64,000 bases of DNA from Cribrihabitans_A pelagius (GCF_048820915.1 NZ_JBMERR010000007.1:143107-207106), one strand, 5' to 3'. Shown: positions 16,195 through 24,458, counted from the stretch's first letter. Numbers and translations are program-made. The notes: generated by a model not told the origin, from the sequence alone.

Positions 16195-18357
16195 TCAGGC
16201 GGCCCGGGCAGTGCCGCTTCCGGACTGCACCGGGCGCGCGCGGTGTTCCTCATCGGTCCGGAAGCCGCCGATGGCGCGGGCAAGCCGGGCCGCCTCCTCC
16301 CTCAGCATCTGGCCGGCAGCGGCGGTTTCCTCCAGCATGGCGGCGCTGCGCTGGGAATCTTTGTCGAGCGATTCCAGCGCGATATTGACCTCCGAGATGC
16401 CGTTGGCCTGGTCGACGGAATTCTCGGCGATCTCGTTCACCTTCTCGACCGCGCGGCTCACCGTTTCCAGGATTGCGGCCAGCGAGTCGCCCGCCTCGTC
16501 TACCAGCTGCACGCCGGAGGTGACTTCTGTCTGGCTGCTGTTGATCAGTGCACTGATCTCCTTGGCCGCGGCCGAAGACCGCTGCGCAAGGGCCCGCACC
16601 TCCGAGGCAACGACGGCAAAGCCGCGTCCGGCCTCGCCTGCGCGGGCGGCCTCGACCCCTGCGTTGAGTGCCAGGAGATTGGTCTGGAAGGCAACGTCGT
16701 CGATCAGCCCGGTGATCTTGGAAATCGCATCCGACGAATCCTTGATCCGCTGCATGGCCGAAACGGTCTGCTCGGCAACCTCGCGGGTGGCTTCGGCCTT
16801 GTGCTGGGCGTCGTTGACGAACTTCCTGGCCTCCTGCGCGCTGCCTGCGGTGTCGCGCACGGTGTCGCTGACCGTTTGCAGCGCGGCGGAGGTTTCCTCC
16901 AGCGCGGCTGCCGAGGATTCGCCCCGGCGCGAGGCGTCGGCCACCGCGGTGGAGATCTCAGCCGAGGTGTTGTTCAGCATCTCGCTGCTGCCCGCAAGCT
17001 GGCGGATGATGCCTTCGAGACTGTCGGCCAGGTTGTCGATGGCGTCGGAGATGTCCTTGAAAACGCCCTTCTGCCCGTCCGGCATGCGCCGGGTCAGGTC
17101 CCCATTGGCCAAGGCGCCGACCACATCCAGCACGTCGCCGAGGCCCTTTTCGGCCACATCGCCGATGGCGTTCACGCCCTGGCTCAGCCCGGCGAACTGG
17201 CTGCTGCTGCCGCTGGCCGCGATCCGGCGCGAGAAGTCGCCCTCGCCGCAGGCGGCGATGACGGTGGTGATCTCTCCGGTCAGCCGGTGCTTGGACTCTT
17301 CGGCGTCGCGGAACATGCCCACCGCAGTGGCAATTGCCGAAATCTCGCGGATGCGGCTCTTCGGGAGTTCGGGGGCGAAGTCGTTCCGCAGCATCTTCTT
17401 GAGCACGATGTCGGTCCGCTGCAGCGGGCGCGCGATGCTGCGGGCAAGCAGCAGGGCCACGGTGATAAAGATGGCGGCGCCGCCGATCCCGGCCCGCAGC
17501 GCGTTGGTTTGCGCCGCCGCGCTTACCGCCTCGCTTTCATGCATCACGCCGGCCAGCTCTTGCCGCACCTTTTCGTGAACTTCGGCCAGAATTGGCTCCG
17601 CAGTGGCGTAATGGCTGGACACCTCGCGGCGAAGTTCTTTTTCCCGCAGGGATTCCCCGACATAGGCAGCGAAGGATTTCTGGTAGACATCCATCAGTCC
17701 GAGGATTTCCTTCTGCTGGGCGCTGCTTTCATAGTAACCCGCCGGGAAGGCGCGGAATTCCTCGACCCGGGCGTTCAGGCGGTCCAGGTACTTCGGGGCC
17801 TGGCGCATGATGAAATCCTTCTCGTGCCGCCGCATCATCAGCATCTTGACCTGCATGACCGGCTGGTCGAGCTGTTTGAGCGTGGCTTCGGCATTCTTCA
17901 CGGCGGCGCGCAGCTCGCCCTCGAGGCCGCTGTTCTCGTCCAGGCCAAGCCGCATGTTGCTGGCGGTGAGGGCAAGGAAGGCGGCTTCGTAATCACGGAT
18001 CGCTTCGCGGATCGCGGCGACCTGCGCGTCATTGCCGGCGAGGGACGGAACCGCGGCAACTTCCGTGCGCACCTTGCTGAAGGCTTCCTTGAGGCGCGCC
18101 ATGGTATCGGCGTGGCGCGCGGCATATTTCGCGTCGCGGCGCAGCAGGAAGTCCTTCTCGGCCCTCCGGGCCATCAGGAACTCCAATTCGGTCTCGTCGA
18201 GGTGGATGTAGATCTTTTCGATCATTGCGACCTCGGCCTGCATGCGGTCCCGCACGCCGTGGGAATAGAGCGACAGGCTGACCAGGGCAAACATGAGCCC
18301 GCCCGCAAGCACAATGATCGAGAGAATGGCGGTACGGATTGTCAGGAGTGACTTCAT
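16195..18357 (-). CDS. Methyl-accepting chemotaxis protein with HBM-type sensor
   Basis: A 720-aa transmembrane chemoreceptor. TM1 covers about residues 8-30 and TM2 about 288-305. Between them lies a helical bimodular (HBM) periplasmic region with its two signature repeats, RRAEKDFLLRR near 64-74 and RRHEKDFIMRQ near 176-186; HBM sensors in Pseudomonas bind organic acids such as TCA intermediates, so a similar ligand is plausible. A HAMP domain follows TM2, a second HAMP-like stretch (GDLTRRMP) comes next, and the signalling hairpin tip reads FQTNLLALNAGVEAARAGEAGRG. There is no CheR-binding pentapeptide at the C-terminus (ends GTARAA). It is transcribed against the ribosomal genes on both sides. 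Confidence 0.9.
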   Translation of the reverse strand: MKSLLTIRTAILSIIVLAGGLMFALVSLSLYSHGVRDRMQAEVAMIEKIYIHLDETELEFLMARRAEKDFLLRRDAKYAARHADTMARLKEAFSKVRTEVAAVPSLAGNDAQVAAIREAIRDYEAAFLALTASNMRLGLDENSGLEGELRAAVKNAEATLKQLDQPVMQVKMLMMRRHEKDFIMRQAPKYLDRLNARVEEFRAFPAGYYESSAQQKEILGLMDVYQKSFAAYVGESLREKELRREVSSHYATAEPILAEVHEKVRQELAGVMHESEAVSAAAQTNALRAGIGGAAIFITVALLLARSIARPLQRTDIVLKKMLRNDFAPELPKSRIREISAIATAVGMFRDAEESKHRLTGEITTVIAACGEGDFSRRIAASGSSSQFAGLSQGVNAIGDVAEKGLGDVLDVVGALANGDLTRRMPDGQKGVFKDISDAIDNLADSLEGIIRQLAGSSEMLNNTSAEISTAVADASRRGESSAAALEETSAALQTVSDTVRDTAGSAQEARKFVNDAQHKAEATREVAEQTVSAMQRIKDSSDAISKITGLIDDVAFQTNLLALNAGVEAARAGEAGRGFAVVASEVRALAQRSSAAAKEISALINSSQTEVTSGVQLVDEAGDSLAAILETVSRAVEKVNEIAENSVDQANGISEVNIALESLDKDSQRSAAMLEETAAAGQMLREEAARLARAIGGFRTDEEHRARPVQSGSGTARAA

Positions 18358-18411
18358 GAGGGGAATACCGGTTTGCTGTTAAGCTGGGGAGTTTGGTGAC
18401 TGTCAGGACTC

Positions 18412-18493
18412 GCCTGCAAAACTGCCTGCAAACCGTTAAGACAGCGTGAGTTTGCGTGGTTGGTTTGAATTATTGATACATTCCGTACGGAAT
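18412..18493 (+). promoter_or_regulatory. Divergent control region with a 14-bp palindrome
   Basis: A perfect palindrome, ATTCCGTACGGAAT, lies at 18480-18493, 66 bp before the oxygenase-like gene. Upstream, GCCTGCAAA is repeated at 18412 and 18424 (12-bp period). This is the only spacer between the divergent chemoreceptor and oxygenase genes, so operator function is plausible but unproven. Confidence 0.35.
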
Positions 18494-18559
18494 CCGCACG
18501 CTATTGGCTGCGTGCAAGCGGCCTCTCGCCCTGACTTGCGGGCTGGGGTAAGAGGAGGC

Positions 18560-19180
18560 ATGGCACAAATTGAATCACTCTTTGTTACGCGCCTCTACCG
18601 CGCGCCCCTGTCCGAGTTCGCCCCGAAGGTCGACGCGGATGAGATGGAAAACTCCTGCCTTGTGATCGCGGGTGATGACGACGCCGGCCAGGACTGGTGC
18701 GAAGAGAACGGTTATCCCGGATACACCTCCTATGCCTCGCTCACCGATTTGCCGTGGCGCTTCCCGATCTTTGCCGACCTGGTGAAGGTGCTGGACCAGC
18801 ATGTGGCGGCCTTTGCCAAGGACCTGGAGTTCGACCTCGACGGCCGCGAGCTGAAGCTGGAGGACATCTGGATCAACATCCTGCCTGAAGGCGGCACCCA
18901 TTCCTCGCATCTGCACCCGCATTCGGTGATTTCCGGCACGACCTATGTCGCGATGCCGGACGGAGCGAGTGCGCTCAAGCTGGAAGACCCGCGCTCGGCC
19001 CGGATGATGGCGAGCCCAGCCCGCACCAAGGACGCGCGGCGCGAGTTGAAGCCCTTCATCTACGTGAAGCCCGAGGTGGGCGACGTGCTGTTGTGGGAAA
19101 GCTGGCTGCGCCACGAGGTGCCGATGAACATGGCCGAAGACGAGCGGATCTCGGTCAGTTTCAACTATGCTTGGGGGTAG
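18560..19180 (+). CDS. Putative 2OG-Fe(II) oxygenase family protein
   Basis: A 206-aa cytosolic protein of the TIGR02466-like 2OG-Fe(II) oxygenase group (PF13759). The metal facial triad is suggested by SSHLHPHSVISGTTYV (HxH) and the distal histidine in WESWLRHEVPMN, with the arginine of DERISVSFNYAW as the 2-oxoglutarate anchor. The substrate is unknown. The start at 18560 was chosen for AGAGG close upstream (a short 4-base spacing) and because the longer frame upstream has no conserved look. It lies between the antisense chemoreceptor and rpmC and has its own upstream spacer with a palindrome. Confidence 0.7.
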   Translation: MAQIESLFVTRLYRAPLSEFAPKVDADEMENSCLVIAGDDDAGQDWCEENGYPGYTSYASLTDLPWRFPIFADLVKVLDQHVAAFAKDLEFDLDGRELKLEDIWINILPEGGTHSSHLHPHSVISGTTYVAMPDGASALKLEDPRSARMMASPARTKDARRELKPFIYVKPEVGDVLLWESWLRHEVPMNMAEDERISVSFNYAWG

Positions 19181-19237
19181 GCGCAGGCACGGCATGGCAG
19201 GTTCGCGCACCGCCCCAGGGCTGCATCCAATCCGCCC

Positions 19238-19266
19238 TTGCCCCCAAGGCGATCCTCCTCTATAGG
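19238..19266 (+). promoter_or_regulatory. Promoter of the rpmC segment
   Basis: TTGCCC (19238-19243), 17 bp, TATAGG (19261-19266), the same hexamers and spacing as ahead of rpsJ. The leader to rpmC is about 135 nt and can pair CTTGTCCC (19276-19283) with GGGACAAG (19355-19362), enclosing a small hairpin CCGCGC/GCGCGG at 19321-19338. Confidence 0.65.
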
Positions 19267-19408
19267 GACCCATCGCTTGTCCCTTTTCCGCACAGGATCT
19301 GGGCCAGGTGATTCTTTTTGCCGCGCTATGCTGCGCGGATGACATAACCCACCAGGGACAAGGTGACCCATCGGGGCCTTCTGGTGCTTAGGACAAGGAA
19401 CAAAGGCG

Positions 19409-19612
19409 ATGAACGCCAATGATCTGCGCGACAAGACCGTGGATGAACTCCGCGATACGCTCGCATCCCTGAAAAAAGAGAGCTTCAACCTGCGCTTTCA
19501 GCAGGCGACCGGTCAGATGGAAAACACTGCTGGCATCAAGGCGGCCCGCCGCAACGCTGCCCGCGTGAAGACCATCCTGAACGAAAAAGCTGCAGCCGCA
19601 GCTGCTGAATAA
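19409..19612 (+). CDS. rpmC: 50S ribosomal protein L29
   Basis: A 67-aa L29 (MNANDLRDKTVDELRDTLASLKKE), a two-helix protein near the exit tunnel. FNLRFQQATGQMENT is the diagnostic motif. It restarts the operon after the rplP terminator. Confidence 0.96.
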   Translation: MNANDLRDKTVDELRDTLASLKKESFNLRFQQATGQMENTAGIKAARRNAARVKTILNEKAAAAAAE

Positions 19613-19623
19613 GGAGCGACACG

Positions 19624-19854
19624 ATGCCCAAACGCATTCTCACTGGCACCGTGACCAGCGACGCCAACGCCCAAACCGTAACTGTTTCGGTCGAGCGCCG
19701 CTTTACGCACCCGGTTCTGAAGAAAACCATTCGTAAGTCCAAGAAGTACCGGGCTCACGATGAGCAGAACGCTTTCAAGGTCGGCGACACCGTACGCATC
19801 ATCGAATGCGCGCCGAAATCGAAAACGAAACGCTGGGAAGTTCTGGAAGCCTAA
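19624..19854 (+). CDS. rpsQ: 30S ribosomal protein S17
   Basis: A 76-aa S17 (MPKRILTGTVTSDANAQTVTVSVERRFTHPVLKKT), an OB-fold 16S rRNA-binding protein. It begins 11 bp after rpmC. A small perfect hairpin starts at the base after its stop. Confidence 0.96.
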   Translation: MPKRILTGTVTSDANAQTVTVSVERRFTHPVLKKTIRKSKKYRAHDEQNAFKVGDTVRIIECAPKSKTKRWEVLEA

Positions 19855-19872
19855 GAGTCTCAATCGAGACTC
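19855..19872 (+). other. Short perfect hairpin after rpsQ
   Basis: GAGTCTC (19855-19861) pairs with GAGACTC (19866-19872), loop AATC. There is no T-run, so it is more likely an mRNA stability or processing element in the 99-bp rpsQ-rplN spacer. Confidence 0.45.
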
Positions 19873-19953
19873 CTGGCGGCTAGACTTAACAGTCAGTCGA
19901 AACCCTGGGGGATCACGCCACGCATCGGCGCCCCAAAGGTCGGGAGAAACCAC

Positions 19954-20322
19954 ATGATCCAGATGCAAACAAATCTGGATGTAGCTGACAACTCCGGCGC
20001 CCGCCGAGTTCAGTGCATCAAGGTTCTGGGTGGCTCCAAGCGTAAATACGCATCCGTAGGCGACATCATCGTCGTCTCGGTCAAGGAAGCCATCCCGCGC
20101 GGCCGCGTGAAGAAAGGTGACGTCCGCAAGGCCGTCGTCGTGCGCACCGCCAAAGAAGTCCGCCGTGAAGACGGCACCGCGATCCGCTTCGATCGCAACG
20201 CCGCTGTCATCCTGAACAACAACAACGAGCCGGTCGGCACCCGTATCTTTGGCCCGGTTGTTCGTGAACTGCGCGCGAAGAACTTCATGAAGATCATCTC
20301 GCTGGCTCCGGAGGTGCTGTAA
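19954..20322 (+). CDS. rplN: 50S ribosomal protein L14
   Basis: A 122-aa L14 (MIQMQTNLDVADNSGARRVQCIKVLGG), of the standard bacterial length, contacting 16S rRNA in an intersubunit bridge. GTRIFGPVVRELR near the end is conserved. It starts the spc-type run. Confidence 0.97.
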   Translation: MIQMQTNLDVADNSGARRVQCIKVLGGSKRKYASVGDIIVVSVKEAIPRGRVKKGDVRKAVVVRTAKEVRREDGTAIRFDRNAAVILNNNNEPVGTRIFGPVVRELRAKNFMKIISLAPEVL

Positions 20323-20324
20323 TC

Positions 20325-20636
20325 ATGGCTGCTAAACTCCGCAAAGGCGACAAGGTCGTCGTGCTGGCCGGCAAGGATAAGGGCAAGGAAGGCACCATCG
20401 CCTCCGTTGACCCGAAAGCCGGCAAAGCTGTTGTCGAAGGCGTGAACATGGCGATCCGCCACACCCGCCAGTCGCAATCCGAACAGGGCGGCCGTCTGCC
20501 CAAGGCACTGCCGATCGACCTGTCGAACCTGGCGCTGCTGGACGCAAACGGCAAGGCAACCCGGGTTGGCTTCCGCATGGAAGGCGACAAGAAAGTTCGC
20601 TTCGCCAAAACCACGGGGGACGTGATCGATGCTTGA
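20325..20636 (+). CDS. rplX: 50S ribosomal protein L24
   Basis: A 103-aa L24 with the KOW motif (RKGDKVVVLAGKDKGKEGTI), an assembly initiator of the 50S subunit. It begins 2 bp after rplN and overlaps rplE by 8 bp. Confidence 0.97.
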   Translation: MAAKLRKGDKVVVLAGKDKGKEGTIASVDPKAGKAVVEGVNMAIRHTRQSQSEQGGRLPKALPIDLSNLALLDANGKATRVGFRMEGDKKVRFAKTTGDVIDA

Positions 20637-21192
20637 TAACGCAACCTACACCCCGCGTCTGAAAGCTCTTTACAAGGAAACCATCCGTGGCGCCCTGAAG
20701 GAAGAGTTCGGCTACAAGAACGACATGATGCTCCCCAAGCTGGAGAAAGTCGTTCTGAACATCGGCTGCGGCCGTGCGGCCGTCAAAGACAGCAAGAAAG
20801 CCAAGTCCGCTCAGGCTGATCTGACCCTCATTGCAGGCCAGAAAGCTCTGACCACCGTGGCAAAGAACTCCATCGCCGGCTTCCGCGTTCGCGAAGGCAT
20901 GCCGATGGGCGCCAAGGTGACCCTTCGCGGTGACCGGATGTACGAATTCCTGGATCGCCTGATCACCATTGCAATGCCCCGCATCCGCGACTTCCGCGGC
21001 GTTTCGGGCACCTCCTTCGACGGCCGCGGCAACTACGCCATGGGCCTGAAGGAGCACATGGTGTTCCCGGAGATCGACTTCGACAAGATCGATGAGCCCT
21101 GGGGCATGGATATCGTGATCGCCACCACCGCGAAAACCGACGCGGAAGCAAAGGCGCTGTTGAAAGCTTTCAACATGCCCTTCAACAGCTAA
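20629..21192 (+). CDS. rplE: 50S ribosomal protein L5
   Basis: A 187-aa L5 that binds 5S rRNA. PKLEKVVLNIGCGRA, FRVREGMPMGAKVTLRG and MGLKEHMVFPEIDFDKID match the family. The ATG lies inside the end of rplX (8-bp overlap), implying coupled translation. Confidence 0.97.
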   Translation: MLDNATYTPRLKALYKETIRGALKEEFGYKNDMMLPKLEKVVLNIGCGRAAVKDSKKAKSAQADLTLIAGQKALTTVAKNSIAGFRVREGMPMGAKVTLRGDRMYEFLDRLITIAMPRIRDFRGVSGTSFDGRGNYAMGLKEHMVFPEIDFDKIDEPWGMDIVIATTAKTDAEAKALLKAFNMPFNS

Positions 21193-21210
21193 GCGCGGGA
21201 AGGAAAAGAC

Positions 21211-21516
21211 ATGGCTAAGAAAAGCATGATCGAACGCGAGAAGAAGCGCGAGCGCCTGGTGGCAAAATACGCCGCGAAGCGTGCCGAGCTGAAAGAAATC
21301 GCGACTGACGAAAACCGCCCGATGGAGGAGCGTTTCAAGGCGCGCCTCGAGCTGGCGAAACTGCCGCGCAACTCGTCGCCCACGCGGCTGCACAACCGCT
21401 GCCAGCTGACCGGCCGTCCGCACGCTTACTACCGTAAGCTGAAGATCAGCCGTATCGCACTGCGCGAGCTGGGCTCCGCCGGCCAGATTCCTGGCCTGGT
21501 GAAATCGAGCTGGTAA
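21211..21516 (+). CDS. rpsN: 30S ribosomal protein S14 (zinc-independent type)
   Basis: A 101-aa S14 of the long, C-minus class: it has a single cysteine in RLHNRCQLTGRPH and lacks the CxxC pairs of the short zinc form. The ending GQIPGLVKSSW is typical. It lies between rplE and rpsH in the usual spc order. Confidence 0.97.
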   Translation: MAKKSMIEREKKRERLVAKYAAKRAELKEIATDENRPMEERFKARLELAKLPRNSSPTRLHNRCQLTGRPHAYYRKLKISRIALRELGSAGQIPGLVKSSW

Positions 21517-21529
21517 GGGAGAGAGTGAT

Positions 21530-21922
21530 ATGAACGATCCTATCGGCGATATGCTCACCCGTATCCGTAACTCTCAGATGCGCGGCAAATCCACCGTCCT
21601 GACCCCGGCTTCCAAGCTGCGGGCTTGGGTGCTGGACGTGCTGGCGGACGAGGGCTACATCCGCGGCTATGAGAAGATGACTGGCGAAAATGGCCACCCG
21701 GCCATCGAAATCAGCCTGAAATACTTCGACGGCGAACCCGTTATTCGCGAGCTCAAGCGGGTCTCCAAACCCGGCCGCCGCGTTTACATGGGCGTCAATG
21801 ACATCCCGTCGGTCCGTCAGGGCCTGGGCGTGTCGATTGTCTCCACCCCCAAGGGTGTGATGTCGGACGCAAACGCACGCGCAGCCAACGTCGGCGGCGA
21901 AGTGCTTTGCACCGTCTTCTAA
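21530..21922 (+). CDS. rpsH: 30S ribosomal protein S8
   Basis: A 130-aa S8 (MNDPIGDMLTRIRNSQMRGK), which binds helix 21 of 16S rRNA and in Escherichia coli represses the spc operon at the rplE start. STPKGVMSDANARAANVGGEVLCTVF is the conserved end. Confidence 0.97.
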   Translation: MNDPIGDMLTRIRNSQMRGKSTVLTPASKLRAWVLDVLADEGYIRGYEKMTGENGHPAIEISLKYFDGEPVIRELKRVSKPGRRVYMGVNDIPSVRQGLGVSIVSTPKGVMSDANARAANVGGEVLCTVF

Positions 21923-21934
21923 GGAGGCCACACG

Positions 21935-22468
21935 ATGTCCCGTATTGGTAAGAAACCGGTCGAACTGCCCAGCGGCGTGTCCGCGAGCGTGTCCGGCCAG
22001 ACCATCGAGGTGAAAGGCCCGAAAGGCGCCCGTACCTTCACTGCCACCGACGATGTGACCCTCACCGTTGAGGAAAACACCGTCAAGGTCGAGCCGCGCG
22101 GCAAGTCCAAGCGTGCCCGCCAGCAGTGGGGCATGTCGCGTACCCAGGTTGCAAACCTGGTTACCGGCGTGACCCAGGGTTTCAAGAAGGAGCTTGAGAT
22201 CCAGGGTGTGGGTTACCGGGCGCAGGTTCAGGGCAACACCCTGAAGCTGAACCTCGGTTACAGCCACGACGTCGATTTCGTTGCTCCGGAAGGTGTCACC
22301 ATCACCGCGCCGAAGCAGACCGAAATCGTTGTGGAAGGAAACGACCAGCAGCAGGTGGGCGAAGTGGCGGCGAAAATCCGCGACTGGCGCCGTCCCGAGC
22401 CCTACAAGGGCAAAGGCATCCGCTACAAGGGTGAGTTCATCTTCCGCAAGGAAGGCAAGAAGAAGTAA
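21935..22468 (+). CDS. rplF: 50S ribosomal protein L6
   Basis: A 177-aa L6 (MSRIGKKPVELPSGV) near the sarcin-ricin loop, with its two related domains and the C-terminal RRPEPYKGKGIRYKGEFIFRK. It follows rpsH by 12 bp. Confidence 0.97.
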   Translation: MSRIGKKPVELPSGVSASVSGQTIEVKGPKGARTFTATDDVTLTVEENTVKVEPRGKSKRARQQWGMSRTQVANLVTGVTQGFKKELEIQGVGYRAQVQGNTLKLNLGYSHDVDFVAPEGVTITAPKQTEIVVEGNDQQQVGEVAAKIRDWRRPEPYKGKGIRYKGEFIFRKEGKKK

Positions 22469-22479
22469 GGACCAGCAAA

Positions 22480-22839
22480 ATGGCAAACAGCAAACGTACC
22501 CTGTTTCTGAAGCGCCGGCTGCGCGTCCGGAACAAGCTTCGCAAAGTGAACGCAGGCCGTCCGCGCCTGTCCGTGCACCGTTCGAACAAGAACATCTCGG
22601 TTCAGCTGATCGACGACCTGCGCGGCGTGACCCTGGCCTCCGCCTCCACCCTGGAGAAGGACCTGGGCCACGTCGGCAAGAACAACGTCGAAGCAGCGAC
22701 CAAGGTTGGCCAGGTGATCGCAGAGCGCGCCAAGGCAGCCGGTGTCGAAGAAGCTTATTTCGACCGCGGCGGGTTCCTGTTCCACGGCAAGGTGAAGGCT
22801 CTGGCCGACGCCGCGCGTGACGGCGGCCTGAAGATCTAG
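22480..22839 (+). CDS. rplR: 50S ribosomal protein L18
   Basis: A 119-aa L18 that carries 5S rRNA into the central protuberance. RLRVRNKLRKVNAGRPRLSVHRSNKNISVQLIDD and FDRGGFLFHGKVKALADAARDGGLKI are characteristic. It is followed by an unusually structured 115-bp spacer. Confidence 0.97.
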   Translation: MANSKRTLFLKRRLRVRNKLRKVNAGRPRLSVHRSNKNISVQLIDDLRGVTLASASTLEKDLGHVGKNNVEAATKVGQVIAERAKAAGVEEAYFDRGGFLFHGKVKALADAARDGGLKI

Positions 22840-22848
22840 TGTGGCTGC

Positions 22849-22904
22849 GGGCGGCGTTCGCGCCGCCCCGATGATCCGGGAGCCCGCTTCATTGGCGCGG
22901 GCTC
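22849..22904 (+). other. Two adjacent stem-loops between rplR and rpsE
   Basis: GGGCGGCG (22849-22856) pairs with CGCCGCCC (22861-22868) around a UUCG-type tetraloop; then GAGCCCGC (22880-22887) pairs with GCGGGCTC (22897-22904). Neither has a T-run. They may be RNA processing, stability or protein-binding elements rather than terminators. Confidence 0.5.
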
Positions 22905-22954
22905 ACCAGGATTGAACTAACAGGCGCCAAGCGCCAGACAGAAAGGGATGCCTT

Positions 22955-23524
22955 ATGGCAGAACGTGACAACCGCCGGGGCGGCCGCCGCGAACGCGACG
23001 AAGCACCGGAATTCGCAGATCGCCTGGTCGCGATCAACCGCGTGTCGAAAACCGTCAAAGGCGGTAAGCGCTTTGGCTTTGCAGCTCTCGTCGTCGTCGG
23101 CGACCAGAAGGGCCGCGTCGGCTTCGGCAAGGGCAAGGCGAAAGAAGTGCCCGAGGCGATCCGCAAGGCGACCGAACAGGCCAAGCGCCAGATGATCCGC
23201 GTGCCGCTGAAAGAGGGCCGCACCCTGCACCACGACATGAACGGCCGCCACGGCGCCGGCAAGGTCGTGATGCGCACCGCGCCGGAAGGTACCGGGATCA
23301 TCGCGGGCGGCCCGATGCGTGCCGTCTTCGAAATGCTCGGCATCAAGGACGTTGTGTCCAAGTCGATCGGTTCGCAGAACCCCTACAACATGATCCGCGC
23401 CACCATCAACGGCCTGACCAAAGAGCAGAGCCCGCGTTCGGTTGCACAGCGCCGCGGCAAGAAGGTCGCCGACATCCTGCCCAAGCGGGACGAAGCACCG
23501 GCTGCCGAAGCCGCTGAAGCGTAA
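22955..23524 (+). CDS. rpsE: 30S ribosomal protein S5
   Basis: A 189-aa S5 involved in decoding fidelity. The double-stranded-RNA-binding-like VKGGKRFGFAALVVVGDQKGRVGFG and the GTGIIAGGPMRAVFEMLGIKDVV segments are present; the first contains the region of spectinomycin resistance changes in other bacteria. An alanine/glutamate-rich tail ends the protein. Confidence 0.97.
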   Translation: MAERDNRRGGRRERDEAPEFADRLVAINRVSKTVKGGKRFGFAALVVVGDQKGRVGFGKGKAKEVPEAIRKATEQAKRQMIRVPLKEGRTLHHDMNGRHGAGKVVMRTAPEGTGIIAGGPMRAVFEMLGIKDVVSKSIGSQNPYNMIRATINGLTKEQSPRSVAQRRGKKVADILPKRDEAPAAEAAEA

Positions 23525-23536
23525 GGAGACGGACAA

Positions 23537-23725
23537 ATGGCTAAAACCATCGTTGTAAAGCAGATCGGCTCGCCGATCCGCCGCCCGGCCAAACAGCGCC
23601 AGACCCTGGTCGGCCTGGGCCTGAACAAGATGCACAAAACCCGCGAGCTGGAGGATACCCCCTCCGTGCGCGGCATGGTCGCCAAGATCCCGCATCTGGT
23701 CGAGATCGTCGAAGAGCGCGGCTAA
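23537..23725 (+). CDS. rpmD: 50S ribosomal protein L30
   Basis: A 62-aa L30 (MAKTIVVKQIGSPIRRPAKQ then LVGLGLNKMHKTRELEDTPSVRGM). Normally rplO follows; here a strong terminator and two DUF1127 genes come between. Confidence 0.96.
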   Translation: MAKTIVVKQIGSPIRRPAKQRQTLVGLGLNKMHKTRELEDTPSVRGMVAKIPHLVEIVEERG

Positions 23726-23749
23726 GCCTCTTCGCAGCAAAGACTGAAG

Positions 23750-23780
23750 ACGCCTCCGGGATGCCGGGGGCGTTTTTTTT
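23750..23780 (+). terminator. Terminator after rpmD
   Basis: ACGCCTCCGG (23750-23759) pairs with CCGGGGGCGT (23764-23773), loop GATG, with a run of eight T. Confidence 0.94.
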
Positions 23781-23878
23781 GTGCCGTGTGTTCTTCAGTT
23801 TCGCCCGGAGCCAGGGCGCCCATCGGCCCAATGTCCCGCCCATGCATGTGCTGCATAGCCGGTTGTCCGTACTGTCAG

Positions 23879-23907
23879 TTGTTAGCGCCACCGCAAGCGC
23901 CTATCTC
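23879..23907 (+). promoter_or_regulatory. Promoter of the first DUF1127 gene
   Basis: TTGTTA (23879-23884), 17 bp, TATCTC (23902-23907). The second DUF1127 gene has the same -10 and spacing. Confidence 0.5.
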
Positions 23908-23973
23908 AGCCTCACCAGAAGATGGAAACACAGGCGCCGGGAATAGGCCCGGACGCACAGAAAGGACGAAACG

Positions 23974-24189
23974 ATGGCACATGTTATCAGCACCCCGAAC
24001 CACGGCCTTGGCCTCTCCGCCCGCATCAGCCGCTACGTCGAGAGCGTGCAGCGCACCTGGGCGCTGAACCGCGAGTACAAACGCACCTATGCCGAGCTGG
24101 ACGGGCTGTCCAACCACGAGCTGGCCGACATCGGCGTGCGCCGCTGCGATATCGCGGACATCGCCCGCCAGCACGTCTACGGCCGGTAA
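23974..24189 (+). CDS. DUF1127 small protein, first copy
   Basis: A 71-aa basic protein ending in the DUF1127 module (PF06568): TYAELDGLSNHELADIGVRRCDIADIARQHVYGR. In alphaproteobacteria small DUF1127 proteins have been linked to RNA turnover and to stress or nutrient responses; one in Rhodobacter (CcaF1) binds RNA. The N-terminal 35 residues form a predicted helix. GGACGA precedes the ATG. It stands between rpmD and rplO, with its own promoter and terminator, so it is not simply part of the ribosomal operon. Confidence 0.88.
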   Translation: MAHVISTPNHGLGLSARISRYVESVQRTWALNREYKRTYAELDGLSNHELADIGVRRCDIADIARQHVYGR

Positions 24190-24250
24190 ACGGTCTTCAG
24201 GTTTTCGCCCGGAGAGGTCCCTTCCTCCTCCCTGGCCCTTCGGGCGCAGA

Positions 24251-24280
24251 GCGCCCCCGCCGCATTGGCGGGGGCGTTGT
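24251..24280 (+). terminator. Terminator after the first DUF1127 gene
   Basis: CGCCCCCGCC (24252-24261) pairs with GGCGGGGGCG (24267-24276), loop GCATT, followed by TTGT. The stem is strong and the T-run short. Confidence 0.7.
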
Positions 24281-24354
24281 CTCTCAAGTCGGTCTGGAAG
24301 AGCCCTGCGCGTGAGCCATGCAGCCGCTGCAAAGCGGCCAGACCAAAGCGGGCG

Positions 24355-24383
24355 TTGCGGGGGCAGGGGCCTCTGACTATCTC
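24355..24383 (+). promoter_or_regulatory. Promoter of the second DUF1127 gene
   Basis: TTGCGG (24355-24360), 17 bp, TATCTC (24378-24383). It shares the unusual TATCTC -10 with the first copy. Confidence 0.5.
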
Positions 24384-24458
24384 CCGTCTGTCACAAAACG
24401 ACCACGACATGCCTTGCTCCGGGAACCCGTCCCGGCGCCGCTGAAAAGGAATTGACCA

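Noticed and set aside
16093..18351. Open frame of 752 codons on the plus strand
   Set aside because: It is the exact antisense of the HBM chemoreceptor, which has clear domains.
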